A stretch of 43,153 bases of DNA, taken from NCBI GenBank assembly GCA_964412405.1, contig CAYPOB010000001.1, forward strand, positions 1-43,153, written 5' to 3'. Each line of letters starts with the position of its first letter. The stretch's first letter is position 1. This stretch comes from JAJOKI01 sp964412405 (GTDB lineage Archaea; Halobacteriota; UBA148; JAJOKI01). The translations under genes and the position numbers were made by a program. Of the stretch, positions 22,934 through 32,561 are shown piece after piece. The notes under the pieces are model-generated. The model searched no databases. It saw only the letters and a list, made by a program, of their open reading frames with translations, and had not been told where the DNA came from.

Positions 22934-24139
22934 ATGACGGTAATCACGAATATAGTCGTTAGGAAAATATCGGATAGCAGAGGGGATGAGACAGTGGAGG
23001 TTGATGTGCACACCTCCAATGGCTTTGGAAGGGCTGCAGCGCCATCTGGGGCGAGTACGGGTACATTTGAAGCTAAACCGATCCCAGTTGCCGATGTGAT
23101 ATCAAAGGCAAAAAAATCTGTCATTCCTCGGCTAATCGACTTAGATGTTACCGAACAGAAGAACATAGACGACATTTTGCATGAAATAGATGGTACGAAA
23201 AACTTCTCAAACATCGGTGGCAATCTGAGTGCGGGCATCTCCATGGCAGTTGCCAAGGCGGCCGCATCATCTTCTGGAGTTCCACTATATCAATATATTA
23301 ACGTTTCCTCTAACACTTTACCATTTCCTCTGGGCAATGTGATCGGTGGCGGTGTGCACGCAAAAGGATCAATAGATATCCAAGAGATTCTCGTAATCCC
23401 CACGGGCGCAAGGAATATCGAAGACGCGATATTTGCCAATGCACAGGCATACAATCAGGTCAAAAAATTGCTAAATAAACGAGGAATAGTGTGTGGTAAG
23501 GGCGATGAAGGAGCATGGGCACCCTCTATCAGCAACGAAGAAGCTCTCACGATTGTGTCCGAAGCAACCGGACAGGTGTCTGATTCAGTTGGATTTGATA
23601 TGCGCGTCGCCATCGATATAGCGGCAACAGAAATGTGGAAAGGCGGTAGATATGAGTATTCAGATGCAAAACGAAGCACAGAGGAACAGATACAATATAC
23701 ATCTGAATTAATAGACATATATGACCTCTATTATGTAGAAGACCCTCTGGAGGAAAACGATTTTGCGGGGTTTGCCGAACTGACGAAGCAGGTGAAATGT
23801 ATGATCTGCGGCGATGATCTGTTCGTCACAAATACTACGAGAATCCAACAAGGAATTGATGCTGGTGCCGCAAATACAGTTTTAATCAAGCCGAACCAGA
23901 TAGGAACTCTAACTGGTACTTATGAAGCTGTAAAGCTGGCAAATGACAATGGGTACCGTTGTGTCATATCTCATAGATCTGGTGAGACGACCGATGATGC
24001 CATTGCACATCTGGCGGTCGCACTGGACATTCCGATCATCAAGACGGGCATAGCTGGCGGCGAACGAATTGCAAAACTTAATGAGTTGATAAGGATAGAA
24101 GAAGACCTTAAAGATCCACGAATGGCCATCATTAAATGA
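22934..24139 (+). CDS. eno: Enolase
   Basis: 401 residues, slightly short for enolase. Active-site pieces are visible: KISDSRGDETVEVDV near 11-25, SGASTGTFEA near 37-46, GDEGAWAP near 190-197, metal ligands in DIA (near 232), VEDPLEE (near 271) and CGDDLFVTN (near 294), catalytic Lys in LIKPNQIGT (near 319-327) and SHRSGET (near 347-353). It dehydrates 2-phosphoglycerate to phosphoenolpyruvate. The position between rpoK and rps2 is a conserved euryarchaeal order. Confidence 0.95.
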   Translation: MTVITNIVVRKISDSRGDETVEVDVHTSNGFGRAAAPSGASTGTFEAKPIPVADVISKAKKSVIPRLIDLDVTEQKNIDDILHEIDGTKNFSNIGGNLSAGISMAVAKAAASSSGVPLYQYINVSSNTLPFPLGNVIGGGVHAKGSIDIQEILVIPTGARNIEDAIFANAQAYNQVKKLLNKRGIVCGKGDEGAWAPSISNEEALTIVSEATGQVSDSVGFDMRVAIDIAATEMWKGGRYEYSDAKRSTEEQIQYTSELIDIYDLYYVEDPLEENDFAGFAELTKQVKCMICGDDLFVTNTTRIQQGIDAGAANTVLIKPNQIGTLTGTYEAVKLANDNGYRCVISHRSGETTDDAIAHLAVALDIPIIKTGIAGGERIAKLNELIRIEEDLKDPRMAIIK

Positions 24140-24161
24140 AAGATAATGAGGAGTTAAGAGG

Positions 24162-24770
24162 ATGAAACAAGATATTAAAAAAGACCAAGATTATGAATCC
24201 CTGATACCAGTTGACGAATATCTATCAGCAGGCGTTCATATTGGAACACAGCAGAAGACGAAGGATATGACTAAGTTCATATATTTAGTGAGAACGGACG
24301 GATTATATGTCCTGGACGTACAGGCGACAGACCAGCGCATCAGAGCTGCAGCCAAATTCATATCAAAATATGAGCCGTCGAAGATATTGGTGGTTTCGGC
24401 ACGACAGTATGGACAGCGGCCAACGGAAATATTTGCCAAGGCGGTCGGGGCGAAGGCGATCATCGGGCGATTTATCCCGGGTACGCTTACCAACCCAGCT
24501 TATCAAGATTATACTGAATCTGATGTTCTAATCGTAATCGACCCCATCGGAGATGCCCAGGCAGTCACAGAGGCGAGGAGCGTCGGCATCCCGATCGTCG
24601 GAATGTGCGATACAAACAACATGACCTCGAATATAGATTTGATAATTCCAACGAATAATAAAGGTAGAAAGGCGCTTGCTATAGTGTACTGGTTGCTTGC
24701 CAAGGAAACTCTCAAGGAAAAAGGCGAGCCGTTCGACTATTCTGCAGAGGATTTTGAGGCAGAGTTGTGA
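24162..24770 (+). CDS. rps2: 30S ribosomal protein S2 (uS2)
   Basis: 202 residues. It has EYLSAGVHIGTQQKTKDMTKFIY, the segment FIPGTLTNPAY near 105-115 and IPIVGMCDTNNMTSNIDLIIPTNNKGRKALAIVYWLLA near the end, the archaeal/eukaryotic uS2 (laminin-receptor-like) form. A GAGGAGTTAAGAGG site precedes the ATG. Confidence 0.97.
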   Translation: MKQDIKKDQDYESLIPVDEYLSAGVHIGTQQKTKDMTKFIYLVRTDGLYVLDVQATDQRIRAAAKFISKYEPSKILVVSARQYGQRPTEIFAKAVGAKAIIGRFIPGTLTNPAYQDYTESDVLIVIDPIGDAQAVTEARSVGIPIVGMCDTNNMTSNIDLIIPTNNKGRKALAIVYWLLAKETLKEKGEPFDYSAEDFEAEL

Positions 24771-24779
24771 GGTGTCCAA

Positions 24780-25565
24780 ATGAGAAGCCCCGTCATTGCG
24801 GGACAATTTTATAAAGGAGAGCCAGAAGGACTGAAATCTCAGCTAAAGAGCTGTTTTGACGTTTCCGTCTCCATGAGGGATAACGTAAAAGGAGCTGTGG
24901 TCCCACATGCAGGCTATGTATACTCAGGTCAAGTGGCTGCGCATGTCTATGCTGCACTTCCCTCTGCCAAGACATACGTCATTCTCGGCCCAAATCATCA
25001 GATGGCGGGCCCTATGGTTGCAGTGTCCACTGATACATGGAGTACTCCGTTAGGGGAGGTGGAAATAGATGAAGACCTCGTGAATATGCTACCGGACTGC
25101 ATCGACCGTGACGAAGTTGCACATCGATATGAACATTCAATAGAGGTTCAACTGCCATTTCTCCAGTACTGGTTTGAGGATTTTAAGATCGTTCCAATAT
25201 GCATGGGTCTGCAGGACGAGGGAACTGCTAAAAAAATCGGTGCAAAGTTGGGAAACGCTCTAAAGGATGAGGACGTAATCATACTGGCATCCTCCGATTT
25301 CACGCATTATGAACCTGACCAAATAGCAAGGAAAAACGACCATAGGGTAATCGAGTCAATCTTGGAATTAGACGTACCGGCGTTCTATTCACACATTTAT
25401 AATTTGCAGGCATCGGTTTGTGGTTATGGTCCTATCGCAACGATGATGGAGGCAACAATTGTCATGGGTGCGAAGAAGGGGGCGTTATTGAAATACACCA
25501 CAAGCGGGGATGTGACCGGGGACTGCTCGAGCGTGGTCGGTTATGCTGGAATTGTTATTGACTAA
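24780..25565 (+). CDS. MEMO1/MJ0403 family protein
   Basis: 261 residues of the MEMO family, related in fold to class III extradiol dioxygenases. Putative metal ligands lie in VPHAGYVYSG (His near 42), LGPNHQM (His near 73) and GDCSSVVGYAG (Cys near 245). The HSIEVQLPFLQYWF and ASSDFTHYEP segments are also typical. The archaeal role is unclear. It regularly sits beside mevalonate kinase and IPK genes, as here, which suggests but does not prove a link to isoprenoid synthesis. Confidence 0.92.
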   Translation: MRSPVIAGQFYKGEPEGLKSQLKSCFDVSVSMRDNVKGAVVPHAGYVYSGQVAAHVYAALPSAKTYVILGPNHQMAGPMVAVSTDTWSTPLGEVEIDEDLVNMLPDCIDRDEVAHRYEHSIEVQLPFLQYWFEDFKIVPICMGLQDEGTAKKIGAKLGNALKDEDVIILASSDFTHYEPDQIARKNDHRVIESILELDVPAFYSHIYNLQASVCGYGPIATMMEATIVMGAKKGALLKYTTSGDVTGDCSSVVGYAGIVID

Positions 25566-25599
25566 AAGGACTACCAATCTATGATATATGAGGAATTAA

Positions 25600-26496
25600 A
25601 TGGCCATCTGTTCCGCACCAGGAAAGATATTTTTATTCGGTGAACACGCCGTAGTTTATGGGAGCTTTGCCATCGCATGTGCAATCGATCTACGGACACG
25701 CGTCAGCATCCAAGGGAGTTTAGAGACCTCCATCACCTCCGAACTTGGCAGGGAAATCGACAGGCATCCATACGTCCTCAAGGCGATTGAGAAGATGAAG
25801 ATGCTTGCTGGATTCGATGGTGTGGAGGTTAAAATCGATTCCGAAATCCCGCCAGGATCTGGGTTGGGGTCCTCTGCCGCTGTTACGATTGCGACGCTGT
25901 CCGCGATAAACATGGAGTTCGATGTAGGATTGTCTGACGAAGAGATAGCAGAACTGGGGCACTCGGTAGAAGGGGAAATACAGGGCGCAGCGAGTCCCAC
26001 TGATACGTTTGTCTCTACGATGGGTGGCGTCGTGCTGATGCCCTCGCGCAGGCGACTGAAAAATCTGGACTGCGACATCGTGATAGGGGATACAGGCAAG
26101 GCCTCTTCGACTAAAGAACTCGTCGGAAGAGTGTCATTGCTTAGAGAAGAGTATCCCGACATAGTCCATGTGATATTTAATGCGATAGGAGCCATAACAA
26201 AAAGGGGCGAATATTTGATAGAAGAGGGCGATTATAGTGCCATTGGCGAGCTGATGAACATAAATCAGGGTCTGCTTGAGTCTCTGGGCGTGGGATGTCC
26301 TGAGCTATCGGCGCAGATTTATGCTGCAAGAGATGCCGGCGCATTCGGAGCGAAAATAACCGGCGCCGGTGGCGGTGGATGCATGGTTGCACTAGCATCT
26401 CATGATCGCGCGGAGAAAGTTGCCAAAGCCATCGAAGAGGCTGGCGGACGTGCGATTAAAACCAGAGTTACAAAAGATGGGTGTGGCAAAGGATGA
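25600..26496 (+). CDS. mvk: Mevalonate kinase
   Basis: 298 residues of the GHMP kinase family: SAPGKIFLFGEHAVVYG near 4-20, the ATP loop PPGSGLGSSAAV near 84-95, PTDTFVSTMGG near 130-140 and GAKITGAGGGGCMVAL near 248-263. It phosphorylates mevalonate with ATP, the first kinase step of archaeal isoprenoid synthesis. The stop overlaps the ipk start (ATGA), so the two kinases are likely co-translated. Confidence 0.96.
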   Translation: MAICSAPGKIFLFGEHAVVYGSFAIACAIDLRTRVSIQGSLETSITSELGREIDRHPYVLKAIEKMKMLAGFDGVEVKIDSEIPPGSGLGSSAAVTIATLSAINMEFDVGLSDEEIAELGHSVEGEIQGAASPTDTFVSTMGGVVLMPSRRRLKNLDCDIVIGDTGKASSTKELVGRVSLLREEYPDIVHVIFNAIGAITKRGEYLIEEGDYSAIGELMNINQGLLESLGVGCPELSAQIYAARDAGAFGAKITGAGGGGCMVALASHDRAEKVAKAIEEAGGRAIKTRVTKDGCGKG

Positions 26497-27278
26497 GTGA
26501 TCGCATAATACTAAAGGTCGGCGGAAGTGTCTTGACCGATAAAACCAGAGAGAAATGCCTGAACGTCAATGAAATTGACCGTGTAGCAAGAGATATCGCC
26601 TCTGCCGACGTGAAAGGCCTAATTATAGTCCATGGCGCCGGCTCATTTGGACATCCCCAAGCGAAAAAATTCGGACTGGACGTATCAGGAAAGCGCAATT
26701 TTATAGAAGTCGCATTGACACACGAAATAGTAAAGGAGCTCAATAGAGAGTTTGTCAAAAGATTGGCTGAAAATGGCGTTGCCGCTGTACCCGTGCATCC
26801 GTTGAGCTGCGCAATATCGCATGCCAGCAGATTGAGCGAGATGACGATATGTCAGATCGAACTGATGCTCAAAAATGAGACCATCCCAGTACTTCATGGT
26901 GATGTCGTGATGGATACTGCATGGGGCGTCTCGATATTATCAGGAGATCAGATAGTCGTTCACTTGGCACGCCACCTGGGTGTTAGGAGGGTGGGAGTTG
27001 GAACTGATGTCGATGGAGTGATGGATGGCGACAGAGTGATACCCATAATTACTCCAAAGACATTTAACGATGTAAGGGCATTATTAAGCGGGTCCTCTGG
27101 AATTGACATCACTGGGGGAATGTCAGGAAAGGTAAATGAATTGATAAAATTGACGGATTATGGTATCTCTTCTCATATATTCAATGCATCAAAAATGGGA
27201 AATATCGTTAATTTCTTAAATGGCAAGGAAAATTTTGGAACGATTATCAGGAGCGAACGACATGGAACAAACCTCTAA
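26493..27278 (+). CDS. ipk: Isopentenyl phosphate kinase
   Basis: 261 residues of the amino-acid-kinase fold. It has ILKVGGSVLTDK near 5-16 and VHGAGSFGH near 46-54, which carries the catalytic His of IPK, and then GVGTDVDGVMDGDRVI and DITGGMSGKVNEL. It converts isopentenyl phosphate to isopentenyl diphosphate in the archaeal alternative mevalonate pathway. Start MSDRIILKVGG is chosen over a GTG four codons upstream. It overlaps the isomerase start by 17 bases. Confidence 0.94.
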   Translation: MSDRIILKVGGSVLTDKTREKCLNVNEIDRVARDIASADVKGLIIVHGAGSFGHPQAKKFGLDVSGKRNFIEVALTHEIVKELNREFVKRLAENGVAAVPVHPLSCAISHASRLSEMTICQIELMLKNETIPVLHGDVVMDTAWGVSILSGDQIVVHLARHLGVRRVGVGTDVDGVMDGDRVIPIITPKTFNDVRALLSGSSGIDITGGMSGKVNELIKLTDYGISSHIFNASKMGNIVNFLNGKENFGTIIRSERHGTNL

Positions 27279-28353
27279 AAGAAAAATCGAACATCTACGA
27301 CTATGCATCGAAGAGGATGTGGAATCAAAGGGAGGAGGATTCGAGGATATAACATTAATCCATAAAGCGCTGCCGGAGATCGACAAAAATAAGATCGACT
27401 TGAGCATCGATTTTCTCGGTAAGCAGTTTAATGCGCCGATTCTTATCGCATCCATAACGGGAGGGCATCCCGATACCAAGAACATAAACGCTGCGCTGGC
27501 TGGTGCTGCTGAAGAGATGGGGATCGGAATGGGGGTCGGCAGTCAAAGAGCTGCACTTGAAGACCCAAAACAAGAGGACTCGTTTCGCATCGTCAGAGAT
27601 GCCGCACCCAGCGCCTTTATATATGCAAATGTTGGTGCTCCTCAATTAAAGGGATATGGAATCGAGGGCATCGATAAAACGGTCGAAATGATCGATGCAG
27701 ATGCCGTGGCGATTCATCTGAACTTCCTGCAGGAGGCAATCCAGCCAGAGGGAGACACGGATGCAAGCGGCTGTTTAGATATGATCAAAGAGATATGTGC
27801 CCAATCAAGTGTTCCCGTGATGGTAAAGGAAACCGGCGCCGGAATATCGCATGATGTGGCAGTTGCCCTCAAAAAGGCTGGAGTTTCTGCAATAGATGTC
27901 GGCGGGTATGGGGGGATGAACTTTGTCGCGGTGGAAGTATGCCGGGCAAGAGCAGAAGGTGATGAATTGTTAGAGCATCTGGGCAATGTGTTCTGGGATT
28001 GGGGCATTCCCACCACAACAAGCATCGTCGAGTCGTCCGTTGGCATCCCGATCGTCGCTACAGGCGGTGTGCGCACGGGAATGGATATGGCAAAGTGTCT
28101 GGCATTAGGTGCATCGCTGTGCGGCACCGCGCTACCATTGATAGTGCCCGCCAGAAAGGGGAAACAAGGGATAATAGATAAATTAAAAATCATGACTGAA
28201 GAGTTGAGGACCGCGGCGTTTCTGACAGGTTGTCGCTCGGTTACTGATATGGGGGGCACCCAGATCGTAATAACCGGAAGGACCAGAGAAATCCTGGAGC
28301 AACGCGGATTTAACATAGGACAATTTTCAAAATATAATGGAGGAATTAAATGA
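27262..28353 (+). CDS. fni: Type 2 isopentenyl-diphosphate delta-isomerase
   Basis: 363 residues, an FMN-dependent TIM-barrel enzyme. It has SKRKIEHLRLC near the N-terminus, APILIASITGGH near 59-70, MGVGSQRAALED, HLNFLQEAIQPEGD with the Gln and Glu of the active site, MVKETGAGIS, DVGGYGGMNF and ATGGVRTGMDMAKCLALGAS. It interconverts IPP and DMAPP. The start ATG lies inside the end of ipk, and its stop overlaps the RNase J start (ATGA). Confidence 0.95.
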   Translation: MEQTSKRKIEHLRLCIEEDVESKGGGFEDITLIHKALPEIDKNKIDLSIDFLGKQFNAPILIASITGGHPDTKNINAALAGAAEEMGIGMGVGSQRAALEDPKQEDSFRIVRDAAPSAFIYANVGAPQLKGYGIEGIDKTVEMIDADAVAIHLNFLQEAIQPEGDTDASGCLDMIKEICAQSSVPVMVKETGAGISHDVAVALKKAGVSAIDVGGYGGMNFVAVEVCRARAEGDELLEHLGNVFWDWGIPTTTSIVESSVGIPIVATGGVRTGMDMAKCLALGASLCGTALPLIVPARKGKQGIIDKLKIMTEELRTAAFLTGCRSVTDMGGTQIVITGRTREILEQRGFNIGQFSKYNGGIK

Positions 28354-29690
28354 AAAATGTAGGAGTAATCGCAGTTGGAGGATATGACGAAGTGGGAAGA
28401 AACATGACTGCAATACGTGTTGGAACTGATATAGTAATATTGGATATGGGGCTCAGATTGGATCGGGTGCAGATTCACGAAGATGTGGCGACGGAAAAAA
28501 TGCATTCGTTAGATCTTATCAAGATGGGCGCCATCCCAGATGATACAATAATGAGCAACGTAAAGGGAGACGTCAAGGCAATCGTATGCACACATGGCCA
28601 TTTAGACCATATAGGGGCTATACCAAAATTAGCACATCGATACAACGCCCCGATTATAGGCACGCCATTTACAATCGAACTGATATCAAAGCTCACAAAG
28701 GCAGAACGAAAATTTGGCACAAACAATGACCTATGCAGCCTAATGGCTGGTGATATATTTCAGATTACGCCCGATCTGTCAATGGAATTTATCCGAGTTC
28801 AACACAGCATTATAGATTGTGTGTTCGCTGCACTTCATACACCAGATGGCATAGTGCTTTACGCAAATGACTTTAAGCTAGATAGAACGCCAACTCTCGG
28901 GAAACCACCCGACTTCAAACGATTGAAAAGATTGGGCAAAGAGGACGTGATAGCCCTGATCGTCGAGAGCACCAACGTCCAGAGATCTGGGAAAACACCA
29001 TCAGAGCGAGTTGCACGTGAGCTGATCAGAGATGTGCTGCTCGGCACCGAGGAGACCAATTCCGGTTTCTTGGTTACTACATTTTCATCACATATCGCAC
29101 GTATTAAAACAATCGCCGATGCCGCGATCGAGATGGGTCGACGTCCGCTTCTGATGGGTAGGTCAATGAAGGAGTATTCTGGGTCCGCACAACGAATGGG
29201 ATATGTAGACCTCCCTAGTGAACTTGAGATGTTCGGAAATAGAAAGTCCATCGATAAGATGCTCAATCGTGTGATGACTGACGGCAAGGATAAATACCTA
29301 CCAATAGTTACCGGCCACCAAGGCGAGCCAAATGCAATACTCACCAGGATCGCCAACGGCTTGACACCCTACACTGTCGAAGATGGGGATAAGGTAATAT
29401 TCTCAGCCAATACAATACCAAACCCATCCAACATAGCAAACCGATACGCGGTTGAGACGAAATTGCAGATGAGGGGTGCCAGGACATATGATAACGTACA
29501 CGTCTCCGGACATGCCTCTAAAGAAGACCACTGGGAATTGCTCAGAATGATCAACCCGAGACACGTCATACCAACACACGGTACCCTTGAGATGACCAGC
29601 ACCTATGCAGAGTTAGCTGAAAAAGTTGGGTATGTGCTGAGTGATACTGTGCATATCCTGCGAAATGGACAGGAACTTACCATTGAATAG
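28350..29690 (+). CDS. rnj: Ribonuclease J, archaeal
   Basis: 446 residues, metallo-beta-lactamase plus beta-CASP domains. It has GGYDEVGRNM near 10-19, the metal motif THGHLDHIG near 80-88 (HxHxDH), NDFKLDRTP near 172-180, VTGHQGEPNA near 319-328 and the C-terminal VHVSGHASKEDHWELL and IPTHGT. It is a 5'-3' exoribonuclease in mRNA decay and rRNA trimming. It sits within the isoprenoid gene block, an arrangement seen in other euryarchaea. Confidence 0.94.
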   Translation: MKNVGVIAVGGYDEVGRNMTAIRVGTDIVILDMGLRLDRVQIHEDVATEKMHSLDLIKMGAIPDDTIMSNVKGDVKAIVCTHGHLDHIGAIPKLAHRYNAPIIGTPFTIELISKLTKAERKFGTNNDLCSLMAGDIFQITPDLSMEFIRVQHSIIDCVFAALHTPDGIVLYANDFKLDRTPTLGKPPDFKRLKRLGKEDVIALIVESTNVQRSGKTPSERVARELIRDVLLGTEETNSGFLVTTFSSHIARIKTIADAAIEMGRRPLLMGRSMKEYSGSAQRMGYVDLPSELEMFGNRKSIDKMLNRVMTDGKDKYLPIVTGHQGEPNAILTRIANGLTPYTVEDGDKVIFSANTIPNPSNIANRYAVETKLQMRGARTYDNVHVSGHASKEDHWELLRMINPRHVIPTHGTLEMTSTYAELAEKVGYVLSDTVHILRNGQELTIE

Positions 29691-29700
29691 AGGTTATACG

Positions 29701-30663
29701 ATGCATACGATCGACGAGATTCAGAAAAGAGGACAGATAATCGATGAGATAGTCGACCAATTACTGCCAATTACGCGACCAAAGGAGTTGTATCTCGCCT
29801 CTAGACACTTGATGGACGTGGGAGGAAAACGACTTCGTCCTGCTATGTTAATCCTTGCGGCCGAGTCGGTAAATGGCGATATAAATAAAGTGTTGCCTGC
29901 TGCATTTTCCATCGAATTGGTCCATACGTTCACACTCATCCACGATGATATCATGGACCAGGATACCATACGGCGTGGAGCCCCCGCAGTTCATGTGAAA
30001 TGGGGGTTGCCAGCAGCAATACTCGCAGGAGATACACTCTATTCAAAGGCATTCGATATCCTCGCAAGCGTTGACGCTGATTCCAATCATATCGTGCAAT
30101 GTCTGAAAGTTCTTGCGAATACCTGTACAGATATATGTGAGGGACAATGGTTAGATATGACGTTCGTGAGGTCTGCCGAGGTCTCCGAAGAGGATTATAT
30201 GGAAATGGTCGAGAAAAAGACCGCCGTCCTGTTTGCGGCATCCACTTTGATCGGGGGAATCCTCGGCAGTTGTACTGAAGAGGAGGCGGACGCACTCTGG
30301 GAGATAGGCAGAACGACCGGGCTTGGATTTCAGATACGCGATGACGTCCTTGACCTCATCACTCCCAAAGAGCGTCTTGGAAAGGATAGGGGCAGCGATC
30401 TCATGGAGGGCAAAAAGACGTTGATTGCAATACACGCACTCAAAAAGGGAGTTGAATTAGAGCATCTCACGAGAGGGGCATCCGAGGAAGAGATAGATGC
30501 CGTAGTACAAAAGCTCCATGAGTCCGGATCGATAGACTACGCGATGAAAAAGGCGCATCAGCTGGTTGAAGAGGGAAAAGCTAAACTGGAGATACTACCC
30601 GATTCCAGAGCAAAAGAACTTTTAAAAGAGCTGGCAAAGTATATGGTGACGCGCACGTACTAA
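29701..30663 (+). CDS. idsA: Short-chain polyprenyl diphosphate synthase (GGPP/FPP synthase)
   Basis: 320 residues. The first Asp-rich motif is HDDIMDQD near 81-88, followed by RRGAPAVHVKWG; the second is IRDDVLDLI near 215-223, with GLGFQ before it. GGKRLRPAML near 41-50 binds diphosphate. It condenses IPP with allylic diphosphates to make the C20 chain of archaeal lipids. The start at MHTIDEIQKRG follows the RNase J stop by ten bases; the frame is open upstream, but family members start here. Confidence 0.94.
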   Translation: MHTIDEIQKRGQIIDEIVDQLLPITRPKELYLASRHLMDVGGKRLRPAMLILAAESVNGDINKVLPAAFSIELVHTFTLIHDDIMDQDTIRRGAPAVHVKWGLPAAILAGDTLYSKAFDILASVDADSNHIVQCLKVLANTCTDICEGQWLDMTFVRSAEVSEEDYMEMVEKKTAVLFAASTLIGGILGSCTEEEADALWEIGRTTGLGFQIRDDVLDLITPKERLGKDRGSDLMEGKKTLIAIHALKKGVELEHLTRGASEEEIDAVVQKLHESGSIDYAMKKAHQLVEEGKAKLEILPDSRAKELLKELAKYMVTRTY

Positions 30664-30724
30664 GATTCGTCCCCACGGCAAATCATTAATTGTGTGATGG
30701 TTATAGAACTATATCGAGGATTAG

Positions 30725-32410
30725 ATGAAAAAATCGGATATTAAGAGTTTTATACAAAAATATGCGTTGCAGAACGCCATCAAATATGACTCTACTCCAC
30801 AGGTAAGTTCAGTAATGGGAAAGATGATAGGGGCACACCCCGAACTCCGCCAGAGCGCACGCGAAGTCATGCCATTAATACGGGCAGTGCTCGACGACAT
30901 TGACAAAATGAGCGCAGAAGAGCGCCTGTCCAAACTCCAACACATCGCACCGGAATTGATAGAGGTGTTGCATGAAAAAAAAGTGAAGGAGCGAAAACTC
31001 CCAGCATTGGATGTCGATGAGGAAGTGGTGATGCGAATCGCCCCCAATCCCAATGGACCTCCTACAATAGGAAACGCACGCGGAATCATCGTGAATCATG
31101 AATATGCCAAGATGTACAACGGCAAATTTATTCTCAGGTTCGACGACACCGATCCCAAGGTCAAAAAACCGATGCTGGAGGCATATGACTGGCATCTCGA
31201 AGATTGTGAATGGATGGGTGCCAAACCAGATCGAGTCGTGATAGCATCGGACAGGATTGACAAATATTACGTGTATGCTGAACAATTGATAAAGATGGAT
31301 AAGGCGTATGTCTGTTTCTGCAGTCAAAGCGAATTCAAGCGGCTTAAAGATATCAAAGAAGTGTGTCCACACAGGGATCAAGGTGTCAAAACTAACCTCG
31401 GGCATTGGGGAATAATGTTGGGTGGAAAGTATGATGAAAAAGAGGCAGTTTTGCGGATTAAAACCGATATCAAACACAAGGACCCTGCCCTGCGCGACTG
31501 GGTTGCCTTCAGAATCGTCAAGGAGGGACATCCTCGCGTCGGCGACAAGTATGCTGTCTGGCCGATGCTCGATTTTGAGTCGGCGATAGAAGACCACCTG
31601 CTGGGAATAACGCATATAATAAGGGGAAAAGACCTGATAGACAGCGAGAAAAGGCAAAAATTCATCTATGGATATTTGGGATGGGAATACCCCAAAACAT
31701 CACACTGGGGACGCATTAAAATCCACGGGATTGGTAAATTCAGCACCAGCGAGATAAAAAAAGGCATCCAGAATGGAACATATGCACAGTGGGACGATCC
31801 GAGATTGCCGACGGTGCGCGCCCTGAGAAAGCGCGGTATCCAGGCAGAAGCGATCAGAAATTTCATGATAAAGATGGGTGTAACCGAGACCGATATCGCC
31901 ATCAGCATGGATACGCTATATGCTGAGAACAGAAAGATCATCGACTCCTCGGCAAATCGATATTTCTTCGTCCACACTCCAGTCCATTTAACGATTGAAA
32001 ACGCGCCGTCGACCGTGGCAAAGGCACCGCTGCACCCTAACATAGACCGGGGTTTCAGGGAGATTTTAGTCGATGGAGAGGTTTTGATATGTCAGGATGA
32101 TGCTGCTACACTAACAGCAGGTGACCGAATACGCCTCAAGGAGTTATACAACATCCAGATTATAGGCCTGACGCCCCTAAAAGCGAGATACACTGGAGAT
32201 GACCTTGCCAAAAAAGGTGCCGCTATCATCCACTGGGCGCCCATCGATGGAGTCAAAGTAAAGGTCTTAGCTCCGGATGGCGTGTATGAGGGCGTTGGCG
32301 AAAAAGGCATCAAATCGGAGTTGAATAACGTCGTCCAGTTCGAGCGATTCGGATTTGTAAGGATCAACTCCGTGGATGACATTATATGGGCATATTTTGC
32401 GCATAAATGA
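30725..32410 (+). CDS. gltX: Glutamyl-tRNA synthetase, archaeal type
   Basis: 561 residues. An archaeal N-terminal region of about 95 residues precedes the catalytic domain, which starts RIAPNPNGPPTIGNARG near 103-119. RFDDTDPKVKKPMLEAYDWHLEDCEWMG follows, then the KMSKS-equivalent GKFSTSEIKKG near 338-348, and a beta-barrel anticodon domain to the end. The HIGH signature reads TIGN, a departure from His-x-Gly-His. It charges tRNA-Glu, and tRNA-Gln in archaea that use the amidotransferase route. It follows idsA after 61 bases. Confidence 0.95.
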   Translation: MKKSDIKSFIQKYALQNAIKYDSTPQVSSVMGKMIGAHPELRQSAREVMPLIRAVLDDIDKMSAEERLSKLQHIAPELIEVLHEKKVKERKLPALDVDEEVVMRIAPNPNGPPTIGNARGIIVNHEYAKMYNGKFILRFDDTDPKVKKPMLEAYDWHLEDCEWMGAKPDRVVIASDRIDKYYVYAEQLIKMDKAYVCFCSQSEFKRLKDIKEVCPHRDQGVKTNLGHWGIMLGGKYDEKEAVLRIKTDIKHKDPALRDWVAFRIVKEGHPRVGDKYAVWPMLDFESAIEDHLLGITHIIRGKDLIDSEKRQKFIYGYLGWEYPKTSHWGRIKIHGIGKFSTSEIKKGIQNGTYAQWDDPRLPTVRALRKRGIQAEAIRNFMIKMGVTETDIAISMDTLYAENRKIIDSSANRYFFVHTPVHLTIENAPSTVAKAPLHPNIDRGFREILVDGEVLICQDDAATLTAGDRIRLKELYNIQIIGLTPLKARYTGDDLAKKGAAIIHWAPIDGVKVKVLAPDGVYEGVGEKGIKSELNNVVQFERFGFVRINSVDDIIWAYFAHK

Positions 32411-32501
32411 ATGAGGTGGGGAAAAATAGTAGCGCAGTACCGAAGAGCCTCCGTCATAAGTAGCTTTGCTCCTTAAGTGCCATTTTTGGTCGACTTATAC
32501 A

Positions 32502-32509
32502 TTTATATG
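32502..32509 (+). promoter_or_regulatory. TATA box of the 67-aa/193-aa gene pair
   Basis: TTTATATG stands in the 151-base spacer after gltX, about 53 bases before the first ATG. The expected start site falls inside the palindrome at 32519-32537. Confidence 0.45.
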
Positions 32510-32518
32510 CAGTATATT

Positions 32519-32537
32519 AGTATTATAATATTATACT
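32519..32537. promoter_or_regulatory. Near-perfect palindrome, possible operator
   Basis: 19 bases reading AGTATTATAATATTATACT, symmetrical about the central A except one T-T position. It overlaps the predicted transcription start of the downstream gene pair, as an operator would. AGTATAT occurs on both sides (32511 and 32541). Confidence 0.45.
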
Positions 32538-32561
32538 GGGAGTATATAGGGGATAGAAGAT

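Noticed and set aside
32411..32500. The spacer after gltX as a small RNA gene
   Set aside because: No stable fold or tRNA-like pattern could be found by eye; it is mostly promoter-type sequence further on.
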